In this document: in pieces, positions 26,070 to 34,120 of the stretch
Position numbering within the stretch: the stretch's first letter is position 1
How the letters are laid out: every line of letters starts with the position of its first letter
Source of the DNA: Microcella humidisoli
GTDB lineage: Bacteria; Actinomycetota; Actinomycetes; Actinomycetales; Microbacteriaceae
Assembly (NCBI RefSeq): GCF_024362325.1
Contig: NZ_CP101497.1
Span: forward strand, 1,984,001 to 2,048,000
Direction: 5' to 3'
DNA: 64,000 nucleotides
Program-made: the position numbers and the translations under genes
Notes under the pieces: model-generated
What the model saw: the letters and a program-made list of their open reading frames with translations, nothing else
What the model was told of the DNA's origin: nothing
The model's database searches: none

Positions 26070-27200
26070 ATGAACACCACCACCGACCTCGACGCCGTCG
26101 CGGCCCTCGCGGCCCGCAGCGTCACGCTCATCGAGAGCCTTCAGCACTCCTCGGGGGCATACCCCGCGAGCCCCACCTTCTCGGCCTACCAGGGCTACAG
26201 CTGGTTCCGCGACGGAGCCTTCATCGCCGACGGCATGTCGGCGGCGAGCGCCGTCGACAGCGCATCGCGCTTCTTCGATTGGTGCGACCGGATGCTCGCC
26301 GAGCGCCGCGAGCAGATCGCCGAGATCGTCGCCGCTGAGGCCGCCGGCACTCCGTTGCCCGACGACGCCATGCTCGCCACCCGCTTCACCCTCGACGGAG
26401 TCGAGGGCTCCGACGACTGGTGGGATTTTCAGACCGACGGCTACGGCACCTGGGTGTGGGCAGCGGTGACGCACGCGCGCCGGCACGGGTTGAGCATCGC
26501 GCGCTGGCAGCAGGGCATCCGCCTCAGCGTCGACTACCTGCTCGCCACGTGGCGCCGCCCCTGCTACGACTGGTGGGAGGAGCACCGCACCGAGGTGCAC
26601 GTGTCGACCCTGGGCTGCGTCATCGCCGGGCTCGAAGCGGCCGCCGATGCCGACGCGCTCGAGCCGGCTGTCGCCGACGCCGCGCGCGCCGCCGCTCTCG
26701 AGGCGCGCGCGCTCATCACGGAGCGCGGGGTGCACGACGGCCACCTCGCGAAGTGGCTCGGCTCGACCGAGGTCGACGGCTCGCTCGCGGCGGTGATCGC
26801 CCCGCTCGGGGTGATCGAGGCGACGAGCCCGCTCGGCCGCGCGACGATCGCGGCCGTCGAGTCGACGCTGAGCGTCGACGGCGGCGTGCACCGCTACCTG
26901 CTCGACACCTTCTACGGCGGAGGCCAGTGGCCGCTGCTGACGTGCTTCCTCGGCCTCGCGCACCACGCGTCGGGCGACCGCGCGAGCGCCGTGCGCCTCC
27001 TGCACTGGGCCGCCGGCACCGTGACGAGCGAGGGGCTGCTGCCCGAGCAGGTCGACGACCATCTGCTCGCGCCCGAGCGACGGCAGGAGTGGCTCGACCG
27101 CTGGGGTCCCGTCGCGACCCCGCTGCTGTGGAGCCACGCCATGCTCGTGCGCCTCGCGGTCGAGCTCGAGGTGCTGCAGCCGGCGGGAGCCCGCGCGTGA
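26070..27200 (+). CDS. GH15-like (glucoamylase-type alpha/alpha barrel) glycoside hydrolase
   Basis: 376-residue protein with the (alpha/alpha)6-barrel pattern of glycoside hydrolase family 15. YSWFRDGAFIADGM (about 45) matches the family's WxRD substrate site, WWDFQTDGYGTWVWA the general acid region, and later YDWWEEH and LLPEQVD the base region. No signal peptide is present, so it acts inside the cell on imported sugars. GGAGGG lies before the ATG; an upstream in-frame ATG 16 codons earlier lacks a site. The start of the next gene overlaps its stop. Confidence 0.82.
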   Translation: MNTTTDLDAVAALAARSVTLIESLQHSSGAYPASPTFSAYQGYSWFRDGAFIADGMSAASAVDSASRFFDWCDRMLAERREQIAEIVAAEAAGTPLPDDAMLATRFTLDGVEGSDDWWDFQTDGYGTWVWAAVTHARRHGLSIARWQQGIRLSVDYLLATWRRPCYDWWEEHRTEVHVSTLGCVIAGLEAAADADALEPAVADAARAAALEARALITERGVHDGHLAKWLGSTEVDGSLAAVIAPLGVIEATSPLGRATIAAVESTLSVDGGVHRYLLDTFYGGGQWPLLTCFLGLAHHASGDRASAVRLLHWAAGTVTSEGLLPEQVDDHLLAPERRQEWLDRWGPVATPLLWSHAMLVRLAVELEVLQPAGARA

Positions 27201-29443
27201 TCCGCCACCGCCCCTTCGGTTCGGGCCACCCCTACTCGGTCGACACCGAGCAGCGCAGCCCGGTCGACCCGGTCGCGGGCGAACCGCTGACCCTCGGCGT
27301 GCGCGTCACGCCCGAGGTGGATGCCGTGACCCTGCAGTGGGACGACGGCGCGACGATCACCGAGCTGGCCCTCGATCGCACCGAGCGCCGGTCGCGCGGG
27401 CAGGCGGTCGACGGCGGCCACCTGGCGAGCGCGCAGGCACGGCTGGCGCGGGCCGCGCGCGGCTTCGCGGTGACGCTGCCGGCAGGCGACCCACGGCTCA
27501 CGGCCGGCTCCGCCGCCCGCTACCGCTTCGTCGGCGGCCCGGCCGCGGCGCCGAACGGCCAGCGCACGCGCTGGTTCCCCGTGCGCGTCGCGGGCTGGCA
27601 CGCCGCGCCCGACGACGCGGTCGCGGCCGGCTCCGGCGCGGGCCTCCTGCCCGGCAGCGTCGAGGTGCTCGACGACGGCGAGCGCGTGCGCCGCGTGCGG
27701 TTCGCGCTGGCGCTCGCCCCGGGCGAGCACGTGGCGGGGTTCGGCGAGCGCTTCGATGCGCTCGACCACCGCGGGGCATCCCTCGATTCGATGGTCTTCG
27801 AGCAGTACAAGTCGCAGGGCGCCGAGCGCAAGACCTACCTGCCGATGCCGTTCGCGCATGTCGTGGGCGGCCGCGGCTGGGGCTTCCACGTGCGCACGAG
27901 CCGCCGTGTGTGGTTCGACATCGGCGAGAGCGCCCGCGACCGCCTCGTGATCGAGGCCGAGGTCGACAGCGCGAGCGACGCATCCGGCGTCGTCGAGGTG
28001 GCGGCCTACACGGGTTCTCCGCACGAGGTGCTCGACGCCTTCCTCGCCGAGGTCGGGCGCCCCGAGCAGCTGCCCGACTGGGTGCTGCGGCTGTGGGCGA
28101 GCGGCAACGAGTGGAACACGCAGGCCGAGGTCATGCGGCAGGCCGACGCCCACCGCGAGCACGGCATTCCGGTCGGCAGCATCGTGATCGAGGCGTGGAG
28201 CGACGAGAGCACGTTCCACATCTGGCGCGACGCGCAGTACACCCCGCGCACCGACGGCGGGCCGATGCGTCTCGCCGACTTCACGTTCCCGGCCGAGGGC
28301 GCCTGGCCCGACCCCAAGGGCATGGTCGACGAGCTGCACGCGCGCGACATCGCGCTGCTGCTGTGGCAGATCCCGCTCATCAAGCTGCGCCCGCACCCGC
28401 GCGGGCAGACCCGGCTCGACGCCGACGCGGCGATCCGCGAGGGCGTGCTCATCCGCGAGCCCGGCCCCGACGGCCGGCTGCGGCCGTACCGCAACCGCGG
28501 CTGGTGGTTCCCGCTCGGGCTCATGCCCGACCTCACCGACGAGCGCGCGGCGCAGTGGTGGACCGAGAAGCGCCGCTACCTCGTCGACGAGCTCGGCATC
28601 GACGGTTTCAAGACCGACGGCGGAGAGCACGCCTGGGGCCGCGAGCTGCAGTACCTCGACGGGCGCCGCGGCGATGAGGGCAACAACACGTTCCCCGTCG
28701 CGTACGCGAAGGCGTACGGCGACCTGCTGCGGCGGGCCGGCAAGGCGCCCGTCACGTTCTCGCGCGCGGGGTTCACGGGCTCGCAGGCGCACGGCGCGTT
28801 CTGGGCGGGCGATGAGAACTCCACGTGGGAGGCGTTCCGCTGGTCGCTCTTCGCGGGCCTCAGCGCCACCGCGAGCGGCATCTTCTACTGGGGGTGGGAC
28901 ATCGCGGGCTTCAGCGGCGAGATCCCCACGGCCGAGCTCTACCTGCGCTCGATGGCGGCCGCGGCGTTCGTGCCGATCATGCAGTACCACTCCGAGTTCA
29001 ACCACCACCGCACCCCGAGTCGCGACCGCACACCGTGGAACATCGCCGAGCGCACGGGCGACGCGCGCGTCCTGTCGGGCGTGCGCCGCCTCGTGCAGCT
29101 GCGCGAGCGCCTTGTTCCGCACCTGTCGGCCGAGAGCGCATGGGCCATCGAGCAGGGCACCTCGCTCATGCGACCCCTGTTCTTCAACTGGCCCGACGAC
29201 GAGCGGCTGTGGAACCACCCGCTGCAGTGGATGCTCGGCCGCAGCATCCTGATCTCACCGGTCACGACCGAGGGGGCGACGTCGCACACCGCGACGCTGC
29301 CCGCGGGGGAGTGGGTGCACGCGTTCAGCGGCGAGCAGGTCGCGGGCGGCGGCACGCACACGACCGAGGTGCCGTGGGACGAGGCGCCGGTCTACGTGCG
29401 CGCGGCCGACTGGCCCGCGCTGCGGGAGGTGTTCCAGCCCTAG
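27197..29443 (+). CDS. GH31 alpha-glucosidase
   Basis: Intracellular retaining glycosidase of family 31, 748 residues. An N-terminal beta-sandwich (to about 280) precedes the catalytic barrel. The nucleophile is Asp474 in GIDGFKTDGGEH and the acid/base is Asp539 in FWAGDENSTW. Upstream, GNEWNTQAEV, IVIEAWSDE and LLLWQIPLIK are barrel strands of the family. C-terminal beta-domains follow. The GTG start overlaps the GH15-like stop (GTGA). Linkage specificity is not readable from sequence; alpha-1,3, alpha-1,4, alpha-1,6 or xylosidic substrates all occur in GH31. Confidence 0.92.
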   Translation: MIRHRPFGSGHPYSVDTEQRSPVDPVAGEPLTLGVRVTPEVDAVTLQWDDGATITELALDRTERRSRGQAVDGGHLASAQARLARAARGFAVTLPAGDPRLTAGSAARYRFVGGPAAAPNGQRTRWFPVRVAGWHAAPDDAVAAGSGAGLLPGSVEVLDDGERVRRVRFALALAPGEHVAGFGERFDALDHRGASLDSMVFEQYKSQGAERKTYLPMPFAHVVGGRGWGFHVRTSRRVWFDIGESARDRLVIEAEVDSASDASGVVEVAAYTGSPHEVLDAFLAEVGRPEQLPDWVLRLWASGNEWNTQAEVMRQADAHREHGIPVGSIVIEAWSDESTFHIWRDAQYTPRTDGGPMRLADFTFPAEGAWPDPKGMVDELHARDIALLLWQIPLIKLRPHPRGQTRLDADAAIREGVLIREPGPDGRLRPYRNRGWWFPLGLMPDLTDERAAQWWTEKRRYLVDELGIDGFKTDGGEHAWGRELQYLDGRRGDEGNNTFPVAYAKAYGDLLRRAGKAPVTFSRAGFTGSQAHGAFWAGDENSTWEAFRWSLFAGLSATASGIFYWGWDIAGFSGEIPTAELYLRSMAAAAFVPIMQYHSEFNHHRTPSRDRTPWNIAERTGDARVLSGVRRLVQLRERLVPHLSAESAWAIEQGTSLMRPLFFNWPDDERLWNHPLQWMLGRSILISPVTTEGATSHTATLPAGEWVHAFSGEQVAGGGTHTTEVPWDEAPVYVRAADWPALREVFQP

Positions 29444-29452
29444 GCTGGCAGG
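29441..29452 (+). promoter_or_regulatory. Leaderless -10 element of the BenE gene
   Basis: TAGGCT overlaps the GH31 stop codon and is followed by GGCAGG and the GTG start, a six-base spacer. Confidence 0.45.
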
Positions 29453-30640
29453 GTGCTGCAGCCGATCATCGCCGGGGTCATCGGCGCCCTCACGGGCTTC
29501 GCGAGTTCGTTCGCCCTCGTCATCGCGGGCCTGCTCGCGGTGGGGGCGAGTCCGGCCGAGGCGGCGAGCGGTCTGCTGGCCCTGTGCATCGGCCAGGCGC
29601 TGCTCGCGGGGCTGCTGTCGTGGCGGTTCCGCCTGCCGCTGAGCTTCGCGTGGTCGACACCGGGTGCCGCGCTGCTCGTCGCGGCCGAGGGCACGACGGG
29701 CTCGTACGGTGCGGCGATCGGCGCGTTCATCGTGTGCGGGCTGCTCATTCTCGTGAGCGGGCTGTGGCCGTGGCTGGGCCGCACGATGACGCGCATCCCG
29801 ATGCCGCTCGCGGGCGCGATGCTCGCCGGCATCCTCTTCCCCATCTGCATCGCGCCCGTCACGGCCGTCATCGAGCAGCCGCTGCTCGCGGCGCCCGTCA
29901 TCGTCGTGTGGCTGCTGCTCGTGCGCTGGCTGCCGCGGTGGGCAGTGCCGGCTGCGATGCTCGTCGCCATCATCGGCGTGGTCGTGAGCGCGGGCGACGA
30001 CTGGATGACCGGCGCGAGCCTCGCGCCCGCGCTGACCCTCACAATGCCGGCCCTCGACCCGCTCGTCATCGTGTCGCTCGGGCTGCCGCTCTACATCGTC
30101 ACGATGGCGGGCCAGAACGTGCCGGGATTCGCCGTGCTCAGCACGCTCGGCTACCGCGAGGTGCCGGCGCGCACGATGCTCGCGGCGAGCGGCGCGGCGA
30201 CGGCCCTCACGGCGCCGTTCGGCGGCTACGCGCTCAACCTCGCGGCCATCACGGCCGCGCTCATGGCCGGCCCCGACTCGCACCCCGATCCCGCTCGTCG
30301 CTGGGTCGCGCCGGTCGCGGGCGGCGTCACCTACGTGCTGCTCGGTCTGGGCGCCGGGGTCGCGACAGCTCTCGTGGCCGCGGCTCCGCCCATCCTGATC
30401 ATCGCCGTGGCGGGGCTCGCGCTGTTGAGCGCCTTCGCGACGGGGCTCGTGAGCGCGTTCGAGGCGCCCGAGACCCGGCTGACGGCGGCCGTGACCCTTA
30501 TCGTCGTCGCCTCGGGGGTCGTCGTCTTCGGCATCGGCAGCGCGTTCTGGGGGCTGCTCGTCGGGGCGCTCGTGATGCTCGTCACTCGGCCGCGCCCGGC
30601 CACCGCGAGCCCTGCCCCGGCGTCACCCGTCGAGGAGTAG
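29453..30640 (+). CDS. BenE family benzoate/H+ symporter-like transporter
   Basis: Polytopic inner-membrane protein, 395 residues and about 11-12 helices. It begins with IIAGVIGALTGFASSFALVIAGL and carries AWSTPGAALL, the LPLYIVTMAGQNVPGFAVL stretch and TAPFGGYALNLAAITAAL, all features of the BenE/NCS2-like fold. The family prototype imports benzoate. No benzoate-degradation genes are near, so the substrate is open. The GTG start follows the GH31 stop by nine bases. Confidence 0.85.
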   Translation: MLQPIIAGVIGALTGFASSFALVIAGLLAVGASPAEAASGLLALCIGQALLAGLLSWRFRLPLSFAWSTPGAALLVAAEGTTGSYGAAIGAFIVCGLLILVSGLWPWLGRTMTRIPMPLAGAMLAGILFPICIAPVTAVIEQPLLAAPVIVVWLLLVRWLPRWAVPAAMLVAIIGVVVSAGDDWMTGASLAPALTLTMPALDPLVIVSLGLPLYIVTMAGQNVPGFAVLSTLGYREVPARTMLAASGAATALTAPFGGYALNLAAITAALMAGPDSHPDPARRWVAPVAGGVTYVLLGLGAGVATALVAAAPPILIIAVAGLALLSAFATGLVSAFEAPETRLTAAVTLIVVASGVVVFGIGSAFWGLLVGALVMLVTRPRPATASPAPASPVEE

Positions 30641-30671
30641 GGTCGGGGGCGCCCGAGCAAAGGAGCCCGCG

Positions 30672-31496
30672 ATGACGACCACCCCCACTCCGACGCGCAA
30701 TGCCGCGGCCGAGCACCGCCGCGATTCGGCCATCGGCGCCGCCCGCAAGGGCGCCATCTACGGCATCATCGTGTCGTTCTCGCTCGCCGCGATTGTCGGC
30801 ATCATCGCCCTGCTCAGCGGCGACTTCGGCGAGACGCAGGGTCGCATCATCCTCATGACGCTGCTGCTGGGCGCGACGAGCATCACGGCGCTCTGCCACC
30901 TGGCGATCGCCGACCGCGCGATGCGCATCGTCGGTTTCGTGGGGCTCGCGGCGAGCGCGATCACGCTCATCACGGGTCTCGTGCTCATCTGGCGCGACTG
31001 GAATTCGCCCGGATTCGACGAGTGGTTCAAGGCCTTCGCGACCGCGGGCATCCTGGCGGTGAGCTTCGCGCATGCGAACCTGCTGCTGCTGCTCGCCGGG
31101 CGACGGCGTGCGGTCATCCGCTACGGCCTCATGCTCACGCTCGTGATGATCGCGGCCGTCGCGATCATGTTCATCCTGCCGATCCTCAGCAACGGCGATA
31201 TCCCGGGCCCCGGCAACGAGGAGTGGTACACCCGGCTCTTCGGCGTCGTCGGCATTCTCGATGTGCTCGGCACGGTCGTCGTGCCCGTGCTCGCGATCTT
31301 CGTGAAAGACGCGCCGGCGGTGGCTGTCGCCGATGCGATGGGGGCGGATGCCCATGCCGTCGCCCCCGTCACGGCCGACCACCTCGCGCTCACGCTGCCG
31401 GCCGACCTCGCGCGTGCCGTCGAGCAGCGCGCCGCAGCCGATGGGGTGGATGCCACCACCGCCGCGCTCGATGCCCTGCGCCGCGGCCTGCAGTAG
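30672..31496 (+). CDS. Six-helix membrane protein with C-terminal ribbon-helix-helix-like tail
   Basis: 274 residues with no recognised family. Six hydrophobic helices lie between about 25 and 215. The last about 35 residues, beginning LALTLPADLARAVEQRAAADGV and ending ALDALRRGL, read like a ribbon-helix-helix (CopG/Arc-type) strand plus two helices. It would face the cytosol, and such a tail on a membrane protein is unusual. AAAGGAG precedes the ATG. It may also simply be an oligomerisation element. Confidence 0.55.
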   Translation: MTTTPTPTRNAAAEHRRDSAIGAARKGAIYGIIVSFSLAAIVGIIALLSGDFGETQGRIILMTLLLGATSITALCHLAIADRAMRIVGFVGLAASAITLITGLVLIWRDWNSPGFDEWFKAFATAGILAVSFAHANLLLLLAGRRRAVIRYGLMLTLVMIAAVAIMFILPILSNGDIPGPGNEEWYTRLFGVVGILDVLGTVVVPVLAIFVKDAPAVAVADAMGADAHAVAPVTADHLALTLPADLARAVEQRAAADGVDATTAALDALRRGLQ

Positions 31497-31506
31497 CCCG
31501 GCTCGA

Positions 31507-31518
31507 TAGCCTGGGCGC
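31507..31518 (+). promoter_or_regulatory. Leaderless -10 element of the Eis-like gene
   Basis: TAGCCT followed by GGGCGC and ATG, a six-base spacer without a Shine-Dalgarno sequence. Confidence 0.5.
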
Positions 31519-32856
31519 ATGACCGACGCCGTCAACGCCCTGCCGCTCGATGAGACTTCGCGCGCGGCGCTCGCCGCTGAGGGATTGCGCTACGCGCAGC
31601 TCGACACCGCCGACACGGCTGCGCACGACCGCTGGCTGCAGGCGGCCTACCGAGGCCTGCACTTCGCGGCGTTCACGCCCGACGAGCTCGCGGACTACCG
31701 CACGGGCTTCGGCTACGCCCGGTCGATCGGGGTCTGGGATGAGACCGGTGCCGATGCGTCGACGCCGGTGGCGACGGTCGCCTCGTGGCGCTCGCCCCTG
31801 AGCCTCGGTGATGCGCGCAGCGTCGAGGCCTGGGCGATCAGCCTCGTGCACGTCGCCGCGACCCACCGCCGCCGCGGTATCGCGCGGGCGCTGCTCGAGG
31901 GCGAGCTGCGCGCGGCGCATGCGGCGGGCATCCCGATCGCGATGCTCACCGTCTCGGAGGCGACCATCTACGGGCGCTGGGGCTTCGGCCCTGCCGCGTA
32001 CTGCGCCGACTACCGCATCGCTACGGCGGGGTTGCGGGTCACCGCCGCGGCGGTCGGCGGGCGCGTCCACCGTGTCGACGCCGCATCCCTGCGCCCTCTG
32101 GCCCCCGTGATCGCGGCCCGCGCGCACGAGCGCGTCGGGGGAGAGGTGCCGAGCGACGCGCTGCACTGGGACCGCGCCTTCGCCCTCGCCGCCCGCACGG
32201 CATCCCGCGCCCCGCAGCTGCGCGCCGCACGCTTCGACGACGCGAGCGGCGAGCCGCAGGGCTTCGTGCTCTACTCGGTCGCCGAGCACCCGGACGACTT
32301 CAGCGCCCACACCCTGACGGTCGAGCACCTGTGCGCCGCCACCGACGATGCGCTCGTCGCCCTCTGGCGCTACGTGCTCGACCAGGACCTGGTCGGTACC
32401 GTGCAGGCCGCCCTGCGCCCGGTCGACGAGCCGCTGCCGTGGCTGGTGTCGAACCCGCGCGCGGTGCAGACGGTCGCGCGCCGCGAGCACCTGTGGTTGC
32501 GCGTGCTCGACGTGCCCGTCGCCCTGAGCGCGCGCCGCTACGCCGCCGCCGATTCAGTACTGCTGCGGGTTACCGACTCGCTGGGCTTCGCCGAGGGCGA
32601 GTGGATGCTCACGACGAGCACCAACGGCACCGCCACGGTCACGGCGCACGCGGGCGAGCCGCACGGCGCCGTCGACCGTGCCGTGGCGATCATCGACCTC
32701 GGCGTCGAGGCGCTCGGCGCGCTGCTGCTCGGCGGCACTCCCGTCGAGGCGTTGCGCGTCGCCGGGCGGCTCGTCGAGGGCGCGCCGGGCTCGGCCGAGC
32801 GCCTCGCGGCGGTGCTGCGGCCGACGCGCGCGCCGCACCTCAGCACCTGGTTCTAG
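31519..32856 (+). CDS. Eis-like GNAT N-acetyltransferase
   Basis: 445-residue enzyme with the three-part Eis layout: an N-terminal GNAT domain, a second degenerate GNAT domain and a C-terminal SCP2-like domain. The acetyl-CoA loop is HRRRGIARALL (about 114-124). The catalytic Tyr is in SEATIYGRWGFG, and the chain ends in a C-terminal Phe (STWF) whose carboxylate acts as the base in Eis. Mycobacterial Eis acetylates aminoglycosides and other amines. The native substrate here is unknown. It converges with the TetR gene, and the two stop codons overlap. Confidence 0.88.
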   Translation: MTDAVNALPLDETSRAALAAEGLRYAQLDTADTAAHDRWLQAAYRGLHFAAFTPDELADYRTGFGYARSIGVWDETGADASTPVATVASWRSPLSLGDARSVEAWAISLVHVAATHRRRGIARALLEGELRAAHAAGIPIAMLTVSEATIYGRWGFGPAAYCADYRIATAGLRVTAAAVGGRVHRVDAASLRPLAPVIAARAHERVGGEVPSDALHWDRAFALAARTASRAPQLRAARFDDASGEPQGFVLYSVAEHPDDFSAHTLTVEHLCAATDDALVALWRYVLDQDLVGTVQAALRPVDEPLPWLVSNPRAVQTVARREHLWLRVLDVPVALSARRYAAADSVLLRVTDSLGFAEGEWMLTTSTNGTATVTAHAGEPHGAVDRAVAIIDLGVEALGALLLGGTPVEALRVAGRLVEGAPGSAERLAAVLRPTRAPHLSTWF

Positions 32857-33431
32857 GCGCGAGCAGTCGGCACGAGCCGCTCCACGAGCAGGTCGACCGC
32901 CGCGTCGGTGTCGAGCGATGACCCCATCGCGGGGCCGAGCGTGTCCATGAGCAGTCCGTCGATCGCCCAGTGCAGCAGCGACACCTCGACCTCGTCCCCG
33001 GGCAGGCCGGAGGCCCGGTGGTACTGCACATCGAAGTCGAAGGCGCGCCGCACGGTAGCCCCGACGAGCTCAGCGACGTCGGGATTGCGAGTCGACTCGA
33101 TGCGCAGTTCCCACAGCGCCAGGATCAGGGTCGGTTCGTTCGTGGCGCGCCGCACGATGTCGCGCATGTAGTCGGCGAAGGTCTCGCGGGTGCGCGGCTG
33201 CGACTCGAGGCGCTGCAGCACCGCGGCATCGGGCTGCAATCGTTCGTAGACGCGCTCGGTGAGCGCGCTGAGCAACCGGGCCCGATCGGCGAAGTAGTTC
33301 GACGTGGTTCCCGCGGGCACCCCGGCCTCGGCATCGACCGCACGGTGGGTGACGCCGCGCAGGCCCGACCTCGCGAGCACGGCCAGCGCGGCGTCGCTGA
33401 GCTGCGCGCGGCGGAGCGGGTTGGCGACCAT
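32853..33431 (-). CDS. TetR family transcriptional regulator
   Basis: 192 residues. The N-terminal helix-turn-helix spans about 8-50 (LSDAALAVLARSGLRGVTHRAVDAEAGVPAGTTSNYFADRARLLSAL, typical of the family). The C-terminal ligand domain is unassigned. It is divergent from the DHFR-like reductase, the likeliest target along with itself. TAGACT six bases before the ATG suggests a leaderless start. Confidence 0.9.
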   Translation of the reverse strand: MVANPLRRAQLSDAALAVLARSGLRGVTHRAVDAEAGVPAGTTSNYFADRARLLSALTERVYERLQPDAAVLQRLESQPRTRETFADYMRDIVRRATNEPTLILALWELRIESTRNPDVAELVGATVRRAFDFDVQYHRASGLPGDEVEVSLLHWAIDGLLMDTLGPAMGSSLDTDAAVDLLVERLVPTARA

Positions 33432-33443
33432 GCTTCCAGTCTA
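33432..33443 (-). promoter_or_regulatory. Leaderless -10 element of the TetR gene
   Basis: On the minus strand TAGACT is followed by GGAAGC and ATG. Confidence 0.5.
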
Positions 33444-33473
33444 GAACTACCACAACGCGTGTAGTACGTTAAC

Positions 33474-33489
33474 CACGACAAATGTCGTG
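33474..33489. promoter_or_regulatory. Perfect 7-2-7 palindrome, candidate TetR operator
   Basis: CACGACA-AA-TGTCGTG lies just before the AAAGGAGG of the DHFR-like gene, 43 bases from the TetR start. Position and symmetry fit an operator for the divergent pair. In RNA it could also form a hairpin that covers the ribosome-binding site. Confidence 0.45.
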
Positions 33490-33501
33490 AAAGGAGGCGC
33501 C

Positions 33502-34083
33502 ATGCGCCAGCTCATCTACTACATCGCCACGAGCATCGACGGCATGATCGCGGAGGTCGATGGTTCGACCGAGCGCTTTACCAGCGACCCGAGCGCCCTG
33601 GCCGCGCTCGCCGAACGGTATCCGCAGTCGTTCCCGACGGCGTTCCACGAGCAGCTCGGCATCACCGAGGCCGCGCGATCGTCGCCATGGAGCACGGTGA
33701 TCATGGGCCGCGAGACGTTCGAGCCCGCACGACGAGCGGGCATGCGGTCTCCCTACGCCCACCTCAATCAGTACGTCGTCTCGACGACATTGGGGCGGGA
33801 GATCGAGCCGGAGGTCACGCTCATCAACGAGGACCCGGTCGCCGCCGTGCGTGAGCTCAAGGCGATCGCGCCTGGCGACATTTGGCTGTGCGGCGGCGGA
33901 CGCCTTGCGCACGTGCTGGGCGACGAGATCGACCGACTGATCGTGAAGGTGAATCCTTTCGTCGCCGGTGTCGGACGGCCACTGTTCGCAGGACCGATCA
34001 CCGGATCAGCGTGGGCGCTCGTGGGCACGCACGCGCTCCCCGCCGGAATCGTGGTGCTCGAGTACGAGCGCGAGGCCGCCTGA
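33502..34083 (+). CDS. Dihydrofolate reductase-like (RibD C-terminal domain) protein
   Basis: 193-residue protein of the DHFR/RibD-C superfamily, NADPH-binding. YYIATSIDGMIAEVDGSTERF is the N-terminal strand of the family. STVIMGRETFE, QYVVSTTLG and DIWLCGGGRLAHVLGDEIDRLIVKVNPFVAGVGRPLF follow in order. Such stand-alone proteins are usually not true DHFRs, and their substrates are unknown. The start is the ATG right after AAAGGAGG. The upstream TetR gene is likely its regulator. Confidence 0.85.
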   Translation: MRQLIYYIATSIDGMIAEVDGSTERFTSDPSALAALAERYPQSFPTAFHEQLGITEAARSSPWSTVIMGRETFEPARRAGMRSPYAHLNQYVVSTTLGREIEPEVTLINEDPVAAVRELKAIAPGDIWLCGGGRLAHVLGDEIDRLIVKVNPFVAGVGRPLFAGPITGSAWALVGTHALPAGIVVLEYEREAA

Positions 34084-34120
34084 CGATCAGGAGGCGAGCC
34101 CGCGCCGCTGTGCTGTCGAG

